Shown here in pieces: positions 1 to 12,114 of a stretch of DNA of 64,000 nt (positions within the stretch are counted from its first letter, which is position 1; each line of letters opens with the position of its first letter). Below the pieces are notes generated by a model. The model was not told where the DNA came from. It worked only from the letters and a program-made list of their open reading frames with translations, and did no database searches. This DNA is from Copromyces sp. CBS 386.78 (taxonomy: Eukaryota; Ascomycota; Sordariomycetes; Sordariales; Sordariaceae): NCBI GenBank assembly GCA_030685235.1, contig MU839097.1:62001-126000 (forward strand), read 5' to 3'. A program made the position numbers and the translations under genes.

Positions 1-2710
1 AGGCCCTGGAGGCGTTGGAGTAAGTAACGCTCAATGGCCCTTTGGCGAGCGTGCGGACGGCTTGTTCCAGGAGACGCAACTGTTTTCGAATCATTGGAAG
101 TCAGCATGCACATCCTTTTGGTCTGGGCATCGCCACCACTTGTTCCCTTTTGTTTCATCATCACACTATCCACTAGGTACCTACTCAAGTCACGACAAAG
201 GGGCAAAGGGTAAAGGGTACTCACATCCTTGTCAGTCCACTCCGGCTTCCTCACCCTCTCTTCCCTACTCTTCGTCAAAGTCCTGTACCGCCCTCTCAGC
301 GTCGATTCCGCCTCGGTGAACCGACCGATTTGCGCGATCTGCTTGTACGACTTTCCTTGCTTGCGAAGGCGAACCAGAAGCGCGTCTTGCTCCGCTCTGG
401 CGCGCTTGAGATGGTCCGTTGCTGTGGCGGGGAGACCTTGGGCGCGGCGTTTGGTGTTGGACGTGTTGTTGGAAGAGGATGAGGAGGGGTGGTAGGGGTG
501 GGCTCCGCGGCCCTGGTGGTGGAAGGGCTGTTGGTTGCGACGGGACATGGAAGCAAGGTGTTGGGGGTGCTGCTGGTGAGGATGTTGATGGGCATGGGAA
601 GGAAGCATGTTGGGCTGCTTCATCATCAGAGCTTGATGATGATGGTGGGCAAGGCCGTGAGCATGGCCCTGGCCCTGGTGATGTCCCCAGGTCATGGACA
701 TGGAAGGGGAGTTAGGATGGGAAGGAGGGAGCATCTCTCTGGTTGTCATCACTCCGGGGTTATAGCGAGGGGAAGGCGGGCGGCCGCCCATCCGGTGAGG
801 GGGGCTGTGAGGGAGGGACTTGCGTTGTGCCCGGCTTTGTTGCTGTTGATGTTGTTGGACGTAATGGGGATGGAGCTGGTTGGTGTTGATATGACCATGA
901 CCACCACTGCCGAACTGGACAACGCTGTTGTTGTTGTTGACGCCAAAGTCAATGGGCAAGGAGGGCATCTGGTTCACGGTCTGGTGGAAGAAGCTGTGTG
1001 CATTGAGAGGCGAGGAGTCAGGCGAAGGATGAGGCGTCGGCGTCTTGTGGTGTTGGTTATGGCTGTTGTTCAGCCAAAGCGAGCCGGGCGAGACGGACAG
1101 TGGTCCCTCAGCCTTTAGGGCGGCGTTGGTGTTGTCATGGTCCAAGTGTGTAGGGCCACCCGAAGATGGGTAGGTGTCAAATACCGTGCGGTGAGAGATG
1201 GGGCCTCGGAAGAGAATGTCACCGCCGCTGGTGCTGGAGTGGGAAGAAGACCCAAGTGAGAAGTTACTACCGCTACCGTCAAACGACGCCGCCACCTGGC
1301 CGCCATTGAGCATGACTGATGGGTACTGATTCTGCTGCTGGTGCTGAAGTGAGACAACACCGCCGTTGGCAGAAGACATGGAGCGACCGACTCCAAAGCT
1401 GCTGTGCGTAGGGCTGGGAAGGCCGTCACAGAGAAGTGATTGGTGACCAGTCGCACCACCACCGTGCTGGAAGGGGTTGATGGGGCTTGATGGCATGGCA
1501 GAAGACATGCCTCCATCGGACATGTTGTCGAATGACGAGAACCGAGGTTCATCCATCATCGGGTCGGCAGAGAGAGCGGAGTACTGGTGGAGGTTGTGCC
1601 ACCTTGGTTCAGCTGCTTGGTGGTGGTGGTTGTGGGAAGAAACAAACGAAGGTGAGGCCGAGGTGAGGGATGGTTGCGACGACGGGGCTGATGACCAGAC
1701 TACGCCGAAATCTGACAGAATTTGCTGGTGAGGAGGGGCACTGCCGGCATTGTTGAAGAGAGAGTCTGGCTCAACGGTTCCTTGGAGGCACTGCGCAGAC
1801 GCATCTGACAGGTTCTGAGAGGAGAAATCTGCTGGCTGTTGCTGTTGCTGATGTTGCTGGCCCTGACCGGGATAGGCAGCCATGCTGCGACTGTGAGGAG
1901 AGGCGAGGCTGGCGGTAGTGGCAGTGGTAGCGGTGGTGTCGTAGCTGCCCTGGATCTGCTGCTGTTGGAAGTAATCTCTGGTCAGTAACATGTTCGATGT
2001 TTTTGTTTGTTTGTTTGTATGTATGTGAATACATGAACAAAGAATATGGATGGATGGGTGGGAGTGTATCGGGAGAGGGGAAGAGGAAAAACAAAACAGA
2101 AACAGAAACAGAGACAAGAAACAAAAAAAGATAAAAAAGACTCCACACATACCGGAGCGGGAGACGAACCCCAGCTTGCGTCACTCGTGGAAGAGAAGGA
2201 CTGTGCGTCATTACTTTGGTTGCTGCTCTCGGTGGTGGAAGGCCGATGGAAGCTGCTGCTGGTGGTACCGCCGTTTCCTTCATGTTGGCGACATGTCTCG
2301 TACTCTGGAGATGATTCGCTCCATGTGGCGCCCACCGACGGCGAACAGCTCGCAGACATGGTGGAGGAGTCAAAGGACGGGCTGAAGGAAGCCATCATGT
2401 CCATGTCCATGTCCATGTCCAGGTGAGAAGTCGAAGACGTTGGGTCAAACTGAGGATTGTGATTGTGATGGAGGGAAGAGGCAGAATGGTTGTCGTTGGA
2501 GTTGGCTTGTGCCGTTTGGTGGCAGAAGTCTTCTAGATTGTTATGGTCAAGACCGTTGTTGAAACCGTTGTGAAGAAGAGGTGGAAAGCCGGTTGTGGTA
2601 GCAGCAGTTGCGGGTGTGGTGGTGGTAGCTGGTTCGAGGAAACTATTGCGCCAAACCATTTCGTCGGCTTCGTCTCCTTGTTGGGAGGGTTTTGGGTTAC
2701 TGATAAACAT
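1..2710 (-). CDS. SANT/Myb-like DNA-binding regulator, 3' end cut by window edge
   Basis: Three exons are visible: 2710-2153, 1961-225 and 79-1 (continuing off the window), with introns 2152-1962 (GTATGT...ACAG) and 224-80 (GTGAGT...ACAG). The start is the ATG of MFISNPKPSQ. The first ~700 residues are low complexity: a (Asp-Met)4 run encoded near 2393-2420, Gln runs, and many His/Ser/Asn/Pro stretches. The end of exon 2 (about residues 700-765) is a basic, ordered segment containing KQGKSYKQIAQIG, ESTLRGRYRTLTK and KPEWTDKD, continuing in exon 3 with LRLLEQAVR. This resembles the paired helix-turn-helix block of fungal SANT/Myb-like proteins, so a nuclear DNA-binding regulator is likely. I recognise the family but not a specific named gene. 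At least 791 residues lie in the window. The 191-base first intron holds TTTG/TATG repeats. Confidence 0.8.
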
Positions 2711-4722
2711 CTTTTCGACTGTTATTACCCTTCCCTTCTTTTAGTGAAGAAAGTCGGCGGCGGTGAGTAGTTCAGGTTGCCTTTTTGCAAGCAAGCCTGT
2801 TCCTTACGTCTTCTGTTCTCTGCCCGTCGTCCAGGTCCTTGATGCGAATGCGATGGTGGCCAGACCAGTCGGGTGTGCGATTCTCACCACACACAACTAC
2901 CAGCTAGATAGTATCTCTCCGTACGGATACCTTGGATTATTTCCCCTTAATTGTCCTTCTTCTTCTTCTTCGTCTCAAATCTTCACCGCTGCTCTGCGTC
3001 TCTTGCGTGGCACTTGTCTTGCTCCAAAGGGTGTTCTGCTGCCCTCCGGGTCGGTGGAGGGGGTGCCCCGCAACGATGCTGCTCGGCTGTGGTGTGGTGA
3101 TGCGGGAAGGGATCTAGAGAGTTCAAAGAACTCCTCTTCCTTGCCTTGCTGCCTGATAGCAACGGTCAAGAATTAGGTCGGGCTCGTGCGTGTGTGGTTG
3201 CGGTCAGATCTGGTGGGATTTTTCTGGTTCGTCATGCAAGAATTAAGTAGGCAGCCGAGGACGAACTTTCCGGGATAACCTGATCTTTTTTCTGGGTGGA
3301 TGCCTTGGGCTCTAACCACCTGTTCCTTCACAGGGTTGGCTCAGGTTGCTGGCTGCGGTGTCGGGGAGATGGAAAGGCGGGTGCCTATGCGCGGGAATCT
3401 CCAAGGTTTGGTGAATAGGAATCTCAGATGACAGGTGGGTGTCGGAGCTCGGCGAAGGTAGGCTCGAGACGGGCTCGGTAGATCCGAAAAGAGACGATAA
3501 GAGTGTGACAATTGCAATGTGACAGAACGAGTGCGAGGCTTGGGCAAAGGGGAAGTGGAGGTGGCTATTACTGATGGAAGTCTGAATGATGGTTCACCAC
3601 GTTTCAAGTGTCTCGGACTGGAACAACAGATATATGGGGTCAGTGATATCAAGTGATCTATGTATTATTCGGACATCTCTTCGTCGACGAGTGTCTTCCC
3701 CGCAAGCTAGCTACATGGCTCCAGGAGTGGGTATCAAGGGGCGCATTGTTTTGCCTAGTGTCCATCCCATTCTGTCATCCCATCTCCTCGCCCCGGGAGA
3801 TTATGATGGAGCCTGATGGTGGTTGAGGCAGGTGAAGGGCGGCGACTATGCTCATTGTGGACGGGGGATTTCCTAGATGGGATGACAAGATCCTTCCTTT
3901 CCGTTGATGGAGCATGTTCCAGTTTCTTCTTCTTCTCGTTCATGGAATGAGCGCACGAGGAAAACATTCGGGCCGCATATCTTGTAGGCCTGCTTTTCGA
4001 GTCCGGCCAGGGCCCGGGAGAGAGCTATCATATCTCACGGCTTCTATCAAGTGACAGGAGGCTCAGCTGGGGGGAGTGAAGGTGACTATTGCTTTTCCTA
4101 GTCTCGGCTTTCGGTTTGCAGCCCCATCAGCAGCCCGGGTGGCGAGAAGGGCGGTAGTCCTGGTTACCCGTGCCTGCCCGCAACTTTGCCGTGACTGTAC
4201 CGTGGAACGGGGCACGACGATTCCGGCTAGCCACGCTCAGGAAGGGCCACCGTATGGCCTCGACTCCCAGCTATCGGCCTGCTGTTTGAGTCTGAGCTTC
4301 TTGAGATGTCAACTCTGCAGTGGGCCCCGGGGAGCAGGGCAGCAATGAAAGAGGACTTAGTCTGGGGAGATGATGTGCAGAAGATGCAAACAGTGCAGCC
4401 TCTTTCCCCCGGCAGAACGCAGGAGTACATAGTACGTGATGGATATTCAGCCAACCACTTTTCACCCTCAAGAACTCCCACAGCTATCATTGATGCTACC
4501 CCCACGTTACTGTTGGGTACTTGCGAGACAGACAGGCGGGTATCGGGAACGCGTAAAGATGGGGAAGATCGATGATCTGCCGCGGCGTTGGGCATTACGG
4601 TGGTTTCTAATAGGAACTGTGCCACATGCCCCTGACAGCCGCCCGCCCCCACCAAGTACATATACTTACCTTGGCAAAAAAAAAGTGCACGTAACGAGGT
4701 GGTTTCTCGTAAAGAGTACATT
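2711..4722. other. Promoter/5' leader region of the SANT/Myb-like gene; no gene seen
   Basis: About 2 kb upstream of the minus-strand regulator. The open frames here are short, change frame often and lack family-like sequence. Pyrimidine-rich runs (for example TTCTTCTTCTTC near 2960) fit a long leader or promoter. No RNA gene was recognised. Confidence 0.5.
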
Positions 4723-4895
4723 AGTCATTGAAAAAAAAAGTTGGTCATTGAAAAAAACTTCGTTTTTGAAAAAAAGCTTCATTTTGAAAAAAACTTCATC
4801 GTTGAAAAAAAGCTTGGTCATTGAAAAAAAGCTTGGTCATTGAAAAAAACTTGGTCAATGAAAAAAACTTGGTCATTTTGAAATTTTTGGTCATG
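4723..4895. repeat. A-tract minisatellite, about 8 units of 17-20 bp
   Basis: The sequence repeats a degenerate unit of the form GGTCATTGAAAAAAACTT or GGTCATTGAAAAAAAGCTT about eight times, with one A6-A9 tract per unit. The last partial unit dissolves into GGTCATTTTGAAATTTTT near 4870-4890. The unit length is close to two helical turns, so the A-tracts lie on roughly the same face of the helix. It is intergenic; no coding or transposon feature was seen. Confidence 0.9.
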
Positions 4896-5557
4896 GCTCA
4901 AAACCGTAACCTAACGATAACTGTAAATGAAGGCTATGAATAAGGTATATATAATTGAAAATTTTATTTCGTTATAGAGTCTGGCAAAATATGTGTGGGC
5001 CTCTGTTAGCGCTGGCTACAGCTGAATTGAGCCGGCAGATCTGGGTCGGGGGGCCATGTGGCACAGATCATATTACAAGCCACCGTAGGCATGGGCAGAC
5101 GACTGCATCCACTAGAAGGCCTGGCTCCGACCTATCGTCTGCAACGAAGTAGCATCCAAAGCATGCCTTACGGGTCTGCCAGGGGGGGCAGCGAGCTGTC
5201 ATGTTGTCAGCAGCTGCGGGTTTTGCGGCTTTCTGCAACCCTTCTCAAGGAACACCCCCAAAAGGCCGGCATTTAGGGCCAAGTGTTGTCTTATTGGGCG
5301 GACGTCAAGTTGTGGATGATGCTGATATGCAGCTGCCATACCAGGATACGACCTGGCAAGGAGGGGAATTGAGGAATGAGAGAGGGGGCTCGGGGGTTTG
5401 TTTTGATTGTTGATTTTTTTTTGGCCAAGTAAACAACGGCGTCAGGAGAAGGAAAAAGTTTTGCAGAGACTATCAGGAGCTGTGCAGTAGGCTAGTGCTC
5501 TTCAACTAGTAGGAGCATGGAAATATTGCTCGGTCATAGCACTAAGCAGACGGGTTT

Positions 5558-6280
5558 TCAGTAGCAAACAAGTGATATCAGATAGGTCGTGAGGATCTTC
5601 CTGCGGCTCCCTCTTAGCTCACCTGTCAATGATAGCCAAACAAGGGACATGTCTCTTTTTTTATTTTTATTTTTTCGCCTCACGGACCTTGTCGAGCTTT
5701 CCACGAGCCCGGCGACGACCAGCACGACAACTCTTCCCTTTTCGGAACGCCGTGCAGGCCTCGGCTCGGCGGGAACCATCCGCTTCAACGGCATCAAACC
5801 ATGAGTGGAATCAGTGCTGCCGATTCGTCGTGTCTTGGCTTGTTGAACGTTGGGCAAGATTTGATACCGAATTCCTGGAATCTGGGAGTTGCGACGGTTC
5901 GCACAAAGTTTCGTCTTCCTTGTTATTGGCAAATAATTGTCAGCAAATGAGAAACACCAGATAAAATTCTTGGAAAGGAGGCCAATAGCTATGCATTCGC
6001 AGAACATGAAGATGACGTTGAACGAAGAGTTGGGATAGAGTATACGGGGCGAGCAATTTGTGTTGCCAGCCTTGTTATTGTGCGCAGCAGCCTTCATCAT
6101 CTGGTCTGATATCTCGCTCGGACTTGATACGCCGGTTTCGTGTCCGACAAGTTGGGCTGAGGAGACTCCTCCTTGAGCCTCTTCACCAGGAGGCCGTAGG
6201 GGTGAAGCACCTATGTCATGTACGTACACCGGTCCTGTATGTTCATGCTGCTCGTAATGATAGTCGTTTGATGTGTGTTG
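5558..6280 (-). other. Long uncharacterised open frame, no ATG at its head
   Basis: This minus-strand frame is open for about 240 codons from just after a stop at 6281-6283 to a stop at 5558. The first part (around NDYHYEQHEH and HDIGASPLRPPGEEAQGG) has protein-like composition. The rest is less convincing. There is no ATG near its head, so it would need an upstream exon, which I could not identify. It may be a chance frame, or the tail of a decayed gene like its right-hand neighbours. Confidence 0.2.
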
Positions 6281-6490
6281 TCATTGCCGTTATGATCATC
6301 TGGACTCGAAATTTGACATGTTGCAAACCCAACATGTCAACCAACTGCTCAACCCCCGTCGAGTCATGGAGCCCATGGCAGCTAGGTACCTACTATCGCA
6401 ACCTCGGAATCTCCTTCCCCTTTCCCCTTCCCCGCGCCGTGCCCGTCTCTTGCCTTCCTTAAGATGACAGCCGCAAATGCGCGACATCCA

Positions 6491-7576
6491 TCATCGACCC
6501 ATATCATGCAAATTGCTCATGGAAGCCGGGCCACCAGTTCCTTCCTGATCTTTCCACCTGTTGTGGTTCCTGCCACCCTGCTCGTCAACAACGAACTTGA
6601 TAGGTCCGGCGGGGATCTCGCCGAGAGTTCCCTCCATGCCAGGGCAAAGCTGCGTGGCAAAGTCCACCAGCTTGATGTTGAGTCTCCCGCCATACTGGGC
6701 GAGCATGTTCTCAATATTCAATGGTCTCTGTCAGAGTAGACAATACATTTTGTTTCTGTACAATGACCAAACAAACCCCAGATTTCAATTGGAGAAATAT
6801 GACGAAGCGTGGAGGACCTTTGTACATCGTGTCAACAAAAGCAAAGAAACCTTTTATCATGACAAAGTGCTCTCAATATCAAGATGCATGCGACAACTCA
6901 CATAAACCCTAGCCACAACCTCGGGGCGGGATAGCAAGTCGCCAACAGCTTGCTGATATCCTATGCGTACGCTCGCACGTTTCCACGCCTGTTTGAACGA
7001 AAAGCTGACAATATCGACGAGATGGTCCCTGCCGTAGCTCTTCGTGGTGGCTGTGTCGAGAGATGCAATGTCCAAGATGCAAATGGGTAGGCCGCGTTTG
7101 TCCCGTCGGCCGGACCAGTGAGAGTACTGCGGCAAGAGACGGAGATTAAGAGGATTAGCTTCACTTCTCACTTTCCCGCTCGTTCGTTTCCAAGATTTCT
7201 TCATCTTATGCTCATCTTGATGAAGGATCGATACGTCTGGTCGTACGCACGTACCATGATCTTGTGGTGATGCTGATGGTGTCGTATGCTGCCGTTGCAT
7301 TCCTCGAACTGCTTGAGGGTTCCATCTACGTTGAAAGGACATCCGCGAAGGAATCTCCTACATTGTTATCGTTGTCAGTGATTTTCATGTTGGTGAAGAA
7401 GTTTCAAAGCAGTTGTAGACGGAATGAAAGCGGGTGAAGGCCTACAGAAGGGTTGTTTCATCGTTCAGATCATCCCGAACGTCTTCGTTTGAGAGGCCTA
7501 CCGGGTGGTCAAGGTATCCCCGGCCCCGGCAGAGCTCAAATAATGCGTCAAAGGACGCCTGCTCTTGCTCGGTGAG
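6491..7576 (-). pseudogene. Decayed Sec14-like (CRAL-TRIO) lipid-transfer protein gene
   Basis: Family segments appear in the right order. An N-terminal helical region (LTEQEQASFDAL) starts at 7576. LLRFLRGCPFNVDGTLKQF forms across an intron at 7445-7358. The lipid-binding domain segment YSHWSGRRDKRGLPICILD follows, and the C-terminal block contains NIENMLAQYGGRL and IPAGPIKFVV, ending at 6491. Sec14-family proteins exchange phosphatidylinositol and other lipids between membranes. Several lesions are visible. A stop lies immediately before LTEQ with no ATG in frame. After LKQFEE the expected continuation (ATAAYDTISI) is one base out of frame. Roughly 30-40 residues expected between RVYV and NIEN are missing. 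I infer a pseudogene, although unrecognised exons could rescue part of it. Confidence 0.6.
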
Positions 7577-8049
7577 TCCTCATGGAAGAGAGGACCTGAT
7601 AGGACTCTGTACATTCGCCAGCCGCCGATCCGGCATCATCCATAACACAATGGAGTTTTCCGAAGCCTGTGGAAGATAAGGCGCGCCATTGTACTGCCTA
7701 CCTCTACGTATCATGCTATGGCATTCTGATTCGGATATAGAAAATATCGGCATCCTCCATCGAAGTGATGTAAAAGGGGCAGTCCGGAGTCCGGATTCCG
7801 GTCCTTTGAGTGTCGGTGGCTCAATCCAATTCCAAACAATGTGGTTCCGTTCCGCGCATCACGACTCGGCGCTATTGTAGGTAATAGTGTCATTACGGTC
7901 TTTTCACGATCCCAATTGGGGGTTTCCAAATGGCCCAAAGGGGGAATTGTCCATTTCATCATTGCTGGGGAACTGAAATCAGCATCATCATTACCCATCA
8001 CCATACATACCTAATAATAATTCCGCCCTGTGATCCCGTGGAGGGTTTT

Positions 8050-8701
8050 AGCAACTGCAACTCTGTGAACGGGAACTTCACTGCAGTGGTCCTGCCCCTG
8101 ACCAAGCCTGAGCGGTTGAGGCTGGTGGCGTATATTCTTGAGTATGCGTTATTTCATGATGATGTTGTTGAGGTTGCGAAGGATGCATTCGTAAGTCTTC
8201 TGTCTTCTTATGCCACAGAGAAGGGACCCTGACCCTGAAATAGTCATCAAAAGACAACGACCCCTTCAGCCTAGGCGACATGGGAACTTCCCCAGGCCAC
8301 CAAAACGCCAAGCTGGGCCGAAAATAAATCCAAGCAAAGATGATGCTCCAGCTCACGCAAACCGAACCCCGTCTGCGCCAAGCGCGTCATGGATGTCTGG
8401 CAACAGATGCTGGAAACCACCGTAAAGGACAAATCCAAGTCTTTTTCCAATCTTGGGGAGGAATATCTCGATTTCCGCGTCATTGATACCGGTGCTCCGT
8501 AAGCATCTCTTCCCCTTCCCTCTCTCTGTGTCACCCCTTCCCACTTCCCGCCTCATTGATGAAACCCAACTAACAACACCTTCACCCAGATTTGTCGAAG
8601 CAGTCATGCTCCTCGGCCTAGGCGAGACCGTAACAAAAGAAGAAGACGCCCTCCTAGCCCCCATCATCAGATCGCTGGGGTGTAAAGACATGGAAGAGTG
8701 A
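8050..8701 (+). pseudogene. Decayed N-terminal part of a class I terpene synthase
   Basis: Exon A (about 8050-8190) encodes VVLPLTKPERLRLVAYIL and then YALFHDDVVE, which matches the first aspartate-rich metal-binding motif of fungal class I terpene cyclases (fusicoccadiene/ophiobolin-synthase type). Two introns keep good splice signals: 8191-8243 (GTAAGT...ATAG) and 8499-8589 (GTAAGC...CCAG). Exon B carries IQAKMMLQLTQTEP, then VMDVWQQMLETTVKDKSK and EEYLDFRVIDTGAP. Exon C gives FVEAVMLLGLGETVTKEEDA. In-frame TAA at 8325-8327 stands where the family has Gln before IQAK. A one-base frameshift lies near 8370. Exon C stops at 8699-8701, well before the second (NSE-type) metal site, and no prenyltransferase domain follows. 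I infer a non-functional relic. Confidence 0.7.
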
Positions 8702-9278
8702 GGAGAGAAAGTCATTGAAGGCATGCCCAAGCCTCATTCGTCAAGACATGTTCGTTTATGCTTGTGTGAACTCGGAGATTCGTAGGGTTTCCGAAGGTCG
8801 TTTTGAGCGTAGGTCCATGACATGCTATTAAATTGAATGACAAGAGGATTTTGGATGGTCCTGATTATGAGATCATTTTTCCGGAAGTAAGTGATTCTGA
8901 AGACAGAAGATGAAGTTGGATGCCGAGACTATTTGGAGTAACATTATGATAATTGATTGGCAGGTTGGTTTGGGCAAAGAGAATACAGAAGGAAGTGGAA
9001 GAGAAGGAGATGATGACTGCCAAGAACAGTGCTGTTGCTGTAGTGGAGTCAATTGAGATCGTTAGATCCACTGAACGACGACTTCCCCGCGTCAAGGGCC
9101 CGTGCTATCGCCATGGCTAAACCGCGATAGGCAAGGTACAGTTGTCCAGGGACAAGTGCGATAAGCGCGTCAGTGAGCGCCAGGGAAAATAAATTTAATG
9201 TTTTGAACACAACCTCGCCCGCCGCTCCACCTTTACCACATTACTGATGCCATTCACAAGTCGCATACTACTATCAAG
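8702..9278. other. Intergenic; no gene seen
   Basis: This lies between the terpene synthase relic and the pseudouridine synthase start. Short frames around 8960-9110 might be further decayed coding sequence, but I could not match them to any terpene synthase segment. The last ~150 bases are the promoter/leader of the pseudouridine synthase gene. Confidence 0.4.
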
Positions 9279-11341
9279 ATGGCTACCCAAGACACACCAC
9301 CTGCCCCTGCGCCAACAGCTGCTGCTGCCGACCCTGTGGTCGAGACTACAAATACCGAAGCCAACGATGCGGCGGACAATGGCGACGGGAGCGGCGACAG
9401 AGGCCAGAAGAGAGGAAGAGGCCGCGACAACAACAACAACAGAAACCCCAACCGGGACAGAGGAAACCCAAACAACATCAAGACGGGAGGCTTTGGGAGC
9501 AACAAGTATGAACCACCACCTGTCTCGTCTCACCTTGCCATTACTTTACCTTGCGCTTCAATCACTGCCACAGGCGCCTAATGCCGACGCTGACTAGGCC
9601 GTAGACGAGACTTCATGAGCAAGCGCGACCAAGTCCAAGACAACCGTGCTGCCAAGCGCCGCAAGGTCATCGACGGAGCCGCCGATGGCAACAGTTACAT
9701 GAGCATCCCCTTCTCCACCGACGAAATCGCCGCCGAGGAACGCCGCCCCAAGCGCAAGGTTGCCGTCCTGATCGGCTACGCTGGTACCGATTACCACGGC
9801 ATCCAGATCAACCACAAGGAAAAGACCATCGAGGGCGATCTGTTCGCCGCCTTCGTCAAGGCCGGTGCCATCTCCAAGGCCAATGCCGACGACCCCAAGA
9901 AGTCCAGTCTCGTCCGATGCGCCCGTACCGACAAGGGTGTCCACGCCGCCGCCAACGTCCTGTCGCTCAAGCTCATCGTCGAGGATGAGGACATTGTCGA
10001 GAAAATCAACAGCCACCTCCCCGACCAGATCAAGGTATGGGGCATTCAGCGCGTCACCAACGGTTTCAGCTGCTACCAAGCATGCGACTCCAGATGGTAT
10101 GAGTACCTCATGCCCAGCTATGCCCTTCTGCCGCCTCAACCACAAAGTTTCCTCGGCAAGAAGATCATCGACGCGGCCAAGGAGAAGGGTACATACGACG
10201 AGTACGTGGACAGACTTGACGACGTCAAGAACTTCTGGGAGGAAGTCGACAAGAACGATATCCAGCCCATTCTCGAAAACATGGATCCCGACATCAGAGC
10301 CGAAGTCATTCGCATTCTGCACGACACCGCCGACCAAGAGCTTACCGACGACGGAGAGCCTTCGAAGCCTGACACCGATGTTGTCAGCAAGGATGTCGAG
10401 ATGGAGGATACCACGGCCGAAGAAACCACGGCTACCGAGCCCTCGAAAGACGGCGAGGCTGCTACCACCGAAGCCACCACCACCGAGACCCAACCCCCCG
10501 CCGCCAAGGTCGAGCGCGAGTTCACCCCCGTCGAGCTCGCCGTCCGCCAAGTCAAAGCCGCCTACGTCGCCGCCAAGCGCCGCTACCGCGTCACACCCGC
10601 TCGCCTCGAAAAGCTCCAAGAAGCACTCAACCAATACCTCGGCACGCACAACTTCCACAACTACACCATTCTCAAGTCGCACACGGACCCGTCCGCTCGT
10701 CGGCACATCAAGTCCTTCCAAGTGAACCCGACCCCCATCCGCATCAACGACACCGAGTGGCTGTCCCTGAAGGTGCACGGCCAGAGCTTCATGATGCACC
10801 AGATCCGCAAGATGGTAGCCATGGCCGTCCTGATCGTCAGGTGCGGCGCCCCCATGTCTCTGGTTAACGAGAGCTACGGGCCCCGCAGGATTAGCATCCC
10901 CAAGGCCCCCGGTCTGGGACTCATGCTGGAGAGGCCCGTGTTTGATGTCAGCAATAAGAAGTTCAAGGAGCTGGGTAGGGAGCCGATTGATTTTGGCAAG
11001 TGGGATGGGGAGATTCAGAAGTTTAAAGATGAACATATTTATAAGCGCATGTTTGAGTTGGAGGAGAAGGAGAATTCGTACGTCACCCCTCGCTTCCTCT
11101 TTTCTTCACCGCTATTACTGGTTTCTTGAGTTAATGCTAATTTTGGGGCTAATACAGGTTCCACCTCTTCTTCAACCAAATCGACAACTTCCGCACCGAT
11201 TACTTCCTCTGGGTCACGCCCGGCGGAATCGAGGCGTCGCACGAGCGGTCGGATCGCACGGCCGAGAAGATACCCAAGGCTTTGCAGGCTGAGCTGGGCG
11301 ATGAGGCTGATGGTGTTGCCGAGGATGGGTCGTCGAATTAG
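9279..11341 (+). CDS. tRNA pseudouridine synthase, PUS1/TruA family
   Basis: Exons are 9279-9505, 9605-11077 and 11158-11341; together they encode 627 residues. The first acceptor is GCCGTAG|ACGAG, the only choice that avoids stops and gives NKRDFMSKRD. The enzyme converts specific uridines in tRNA to pseudouridine. The catalytic motif ARTDKGVHAAANV is present with the nucleophilic aspartate at about residue 185, preceded by KVAVLIGYAGTDYHGIQ and followed by FHNYTILKSHTDPSARRHI and MMHQIRKMVAM, all typical of the TruA fold. The N-terminus is basic and Arg/Asn/Gly-rich, probably disordered. An acidic Thr/Glu-rich insert sits near residues 330-370, a usual position for eukaryotic insertions. 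The gene converges with the metal ATPase on its right. Confidence 0.93.
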
Positions 11342-12114
11342 CGGACTCAATGGAATCCGTGAGGAGGTCACGGGGATATACATGGGTAGAGAAACTAGCG
11401 TACGTATCGTGTATCGCTTGGAATGTATTATTGAGAAGCATGGAAGGAAAAAAGCACCTACGGACATTCAGGTGGTACCAATGGATTATTAGACATAGCG
11501 GTTTCTGTTATTAAAAAAAAGGGTTGCGTCTTCAAATCTTGACCTTTGGGATTCTGGATTTGTTCGTTCGCCTTGAAATAGCCAGAGTACAGCTTGCTCG
11601 TTTCCTCTTTCTCAACCCCTGACATGTACCACAATTATATACTCTATAATACCGGCAATTGAATCACTAGTCAAGTCTTTGAATGAAATATTTTTCTTGA
11701 TCGCCGTGATAAATGTTTCCTGTAATCCATACGAGTAGCCATCATGTGACCTGCTCAAGCTTTTGTCAGAAATACACAAGTTTGTAAGGTAATTAATTCC
11801 TACCTAGGCATCTGCACATCTGATATCTTTGTCTTCTTGACCACCCCTATTGTACGGAATCAATCATTATAAGCTTCATATTTCTTATTTGTATATGAAT
11901 ACTTCGTAAAACGATATAGAGAGTTAAAAGGTGTTACAATCACCACTACTAATTGCTCGTTTCTCGAGACCGCCGAGACGTCATCAACTCCAAGATACCC
12001 TTTCTTCCTTTCGTCCCTTCTTCCCTTCAACAACATCGGAGCGTTACACCAATGTACCATATCCAAAAATACCATCAACCCAACAAGCATCTTCCTACGA
12101 TACGAGCAAAAACC
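11342..12114. other. Convergent 3' flanks of PUS1-type gene and metal ATPase gene
   Basis: AT-rich sequence between two convergent genes. It should hold both 3' UTRs and polyadenylation signals. No further gene seen. Confidence 0.5.

Noticed and set aside
9594..11036. 480-codon minus-strand frame opposite the pseudouridine synthase gene
   Set aside because: It is the antisense shadow of a well-supported enzyme gene with third-position G/C bias; its Val/Leu/Gly-rich text is typical of such shadows.
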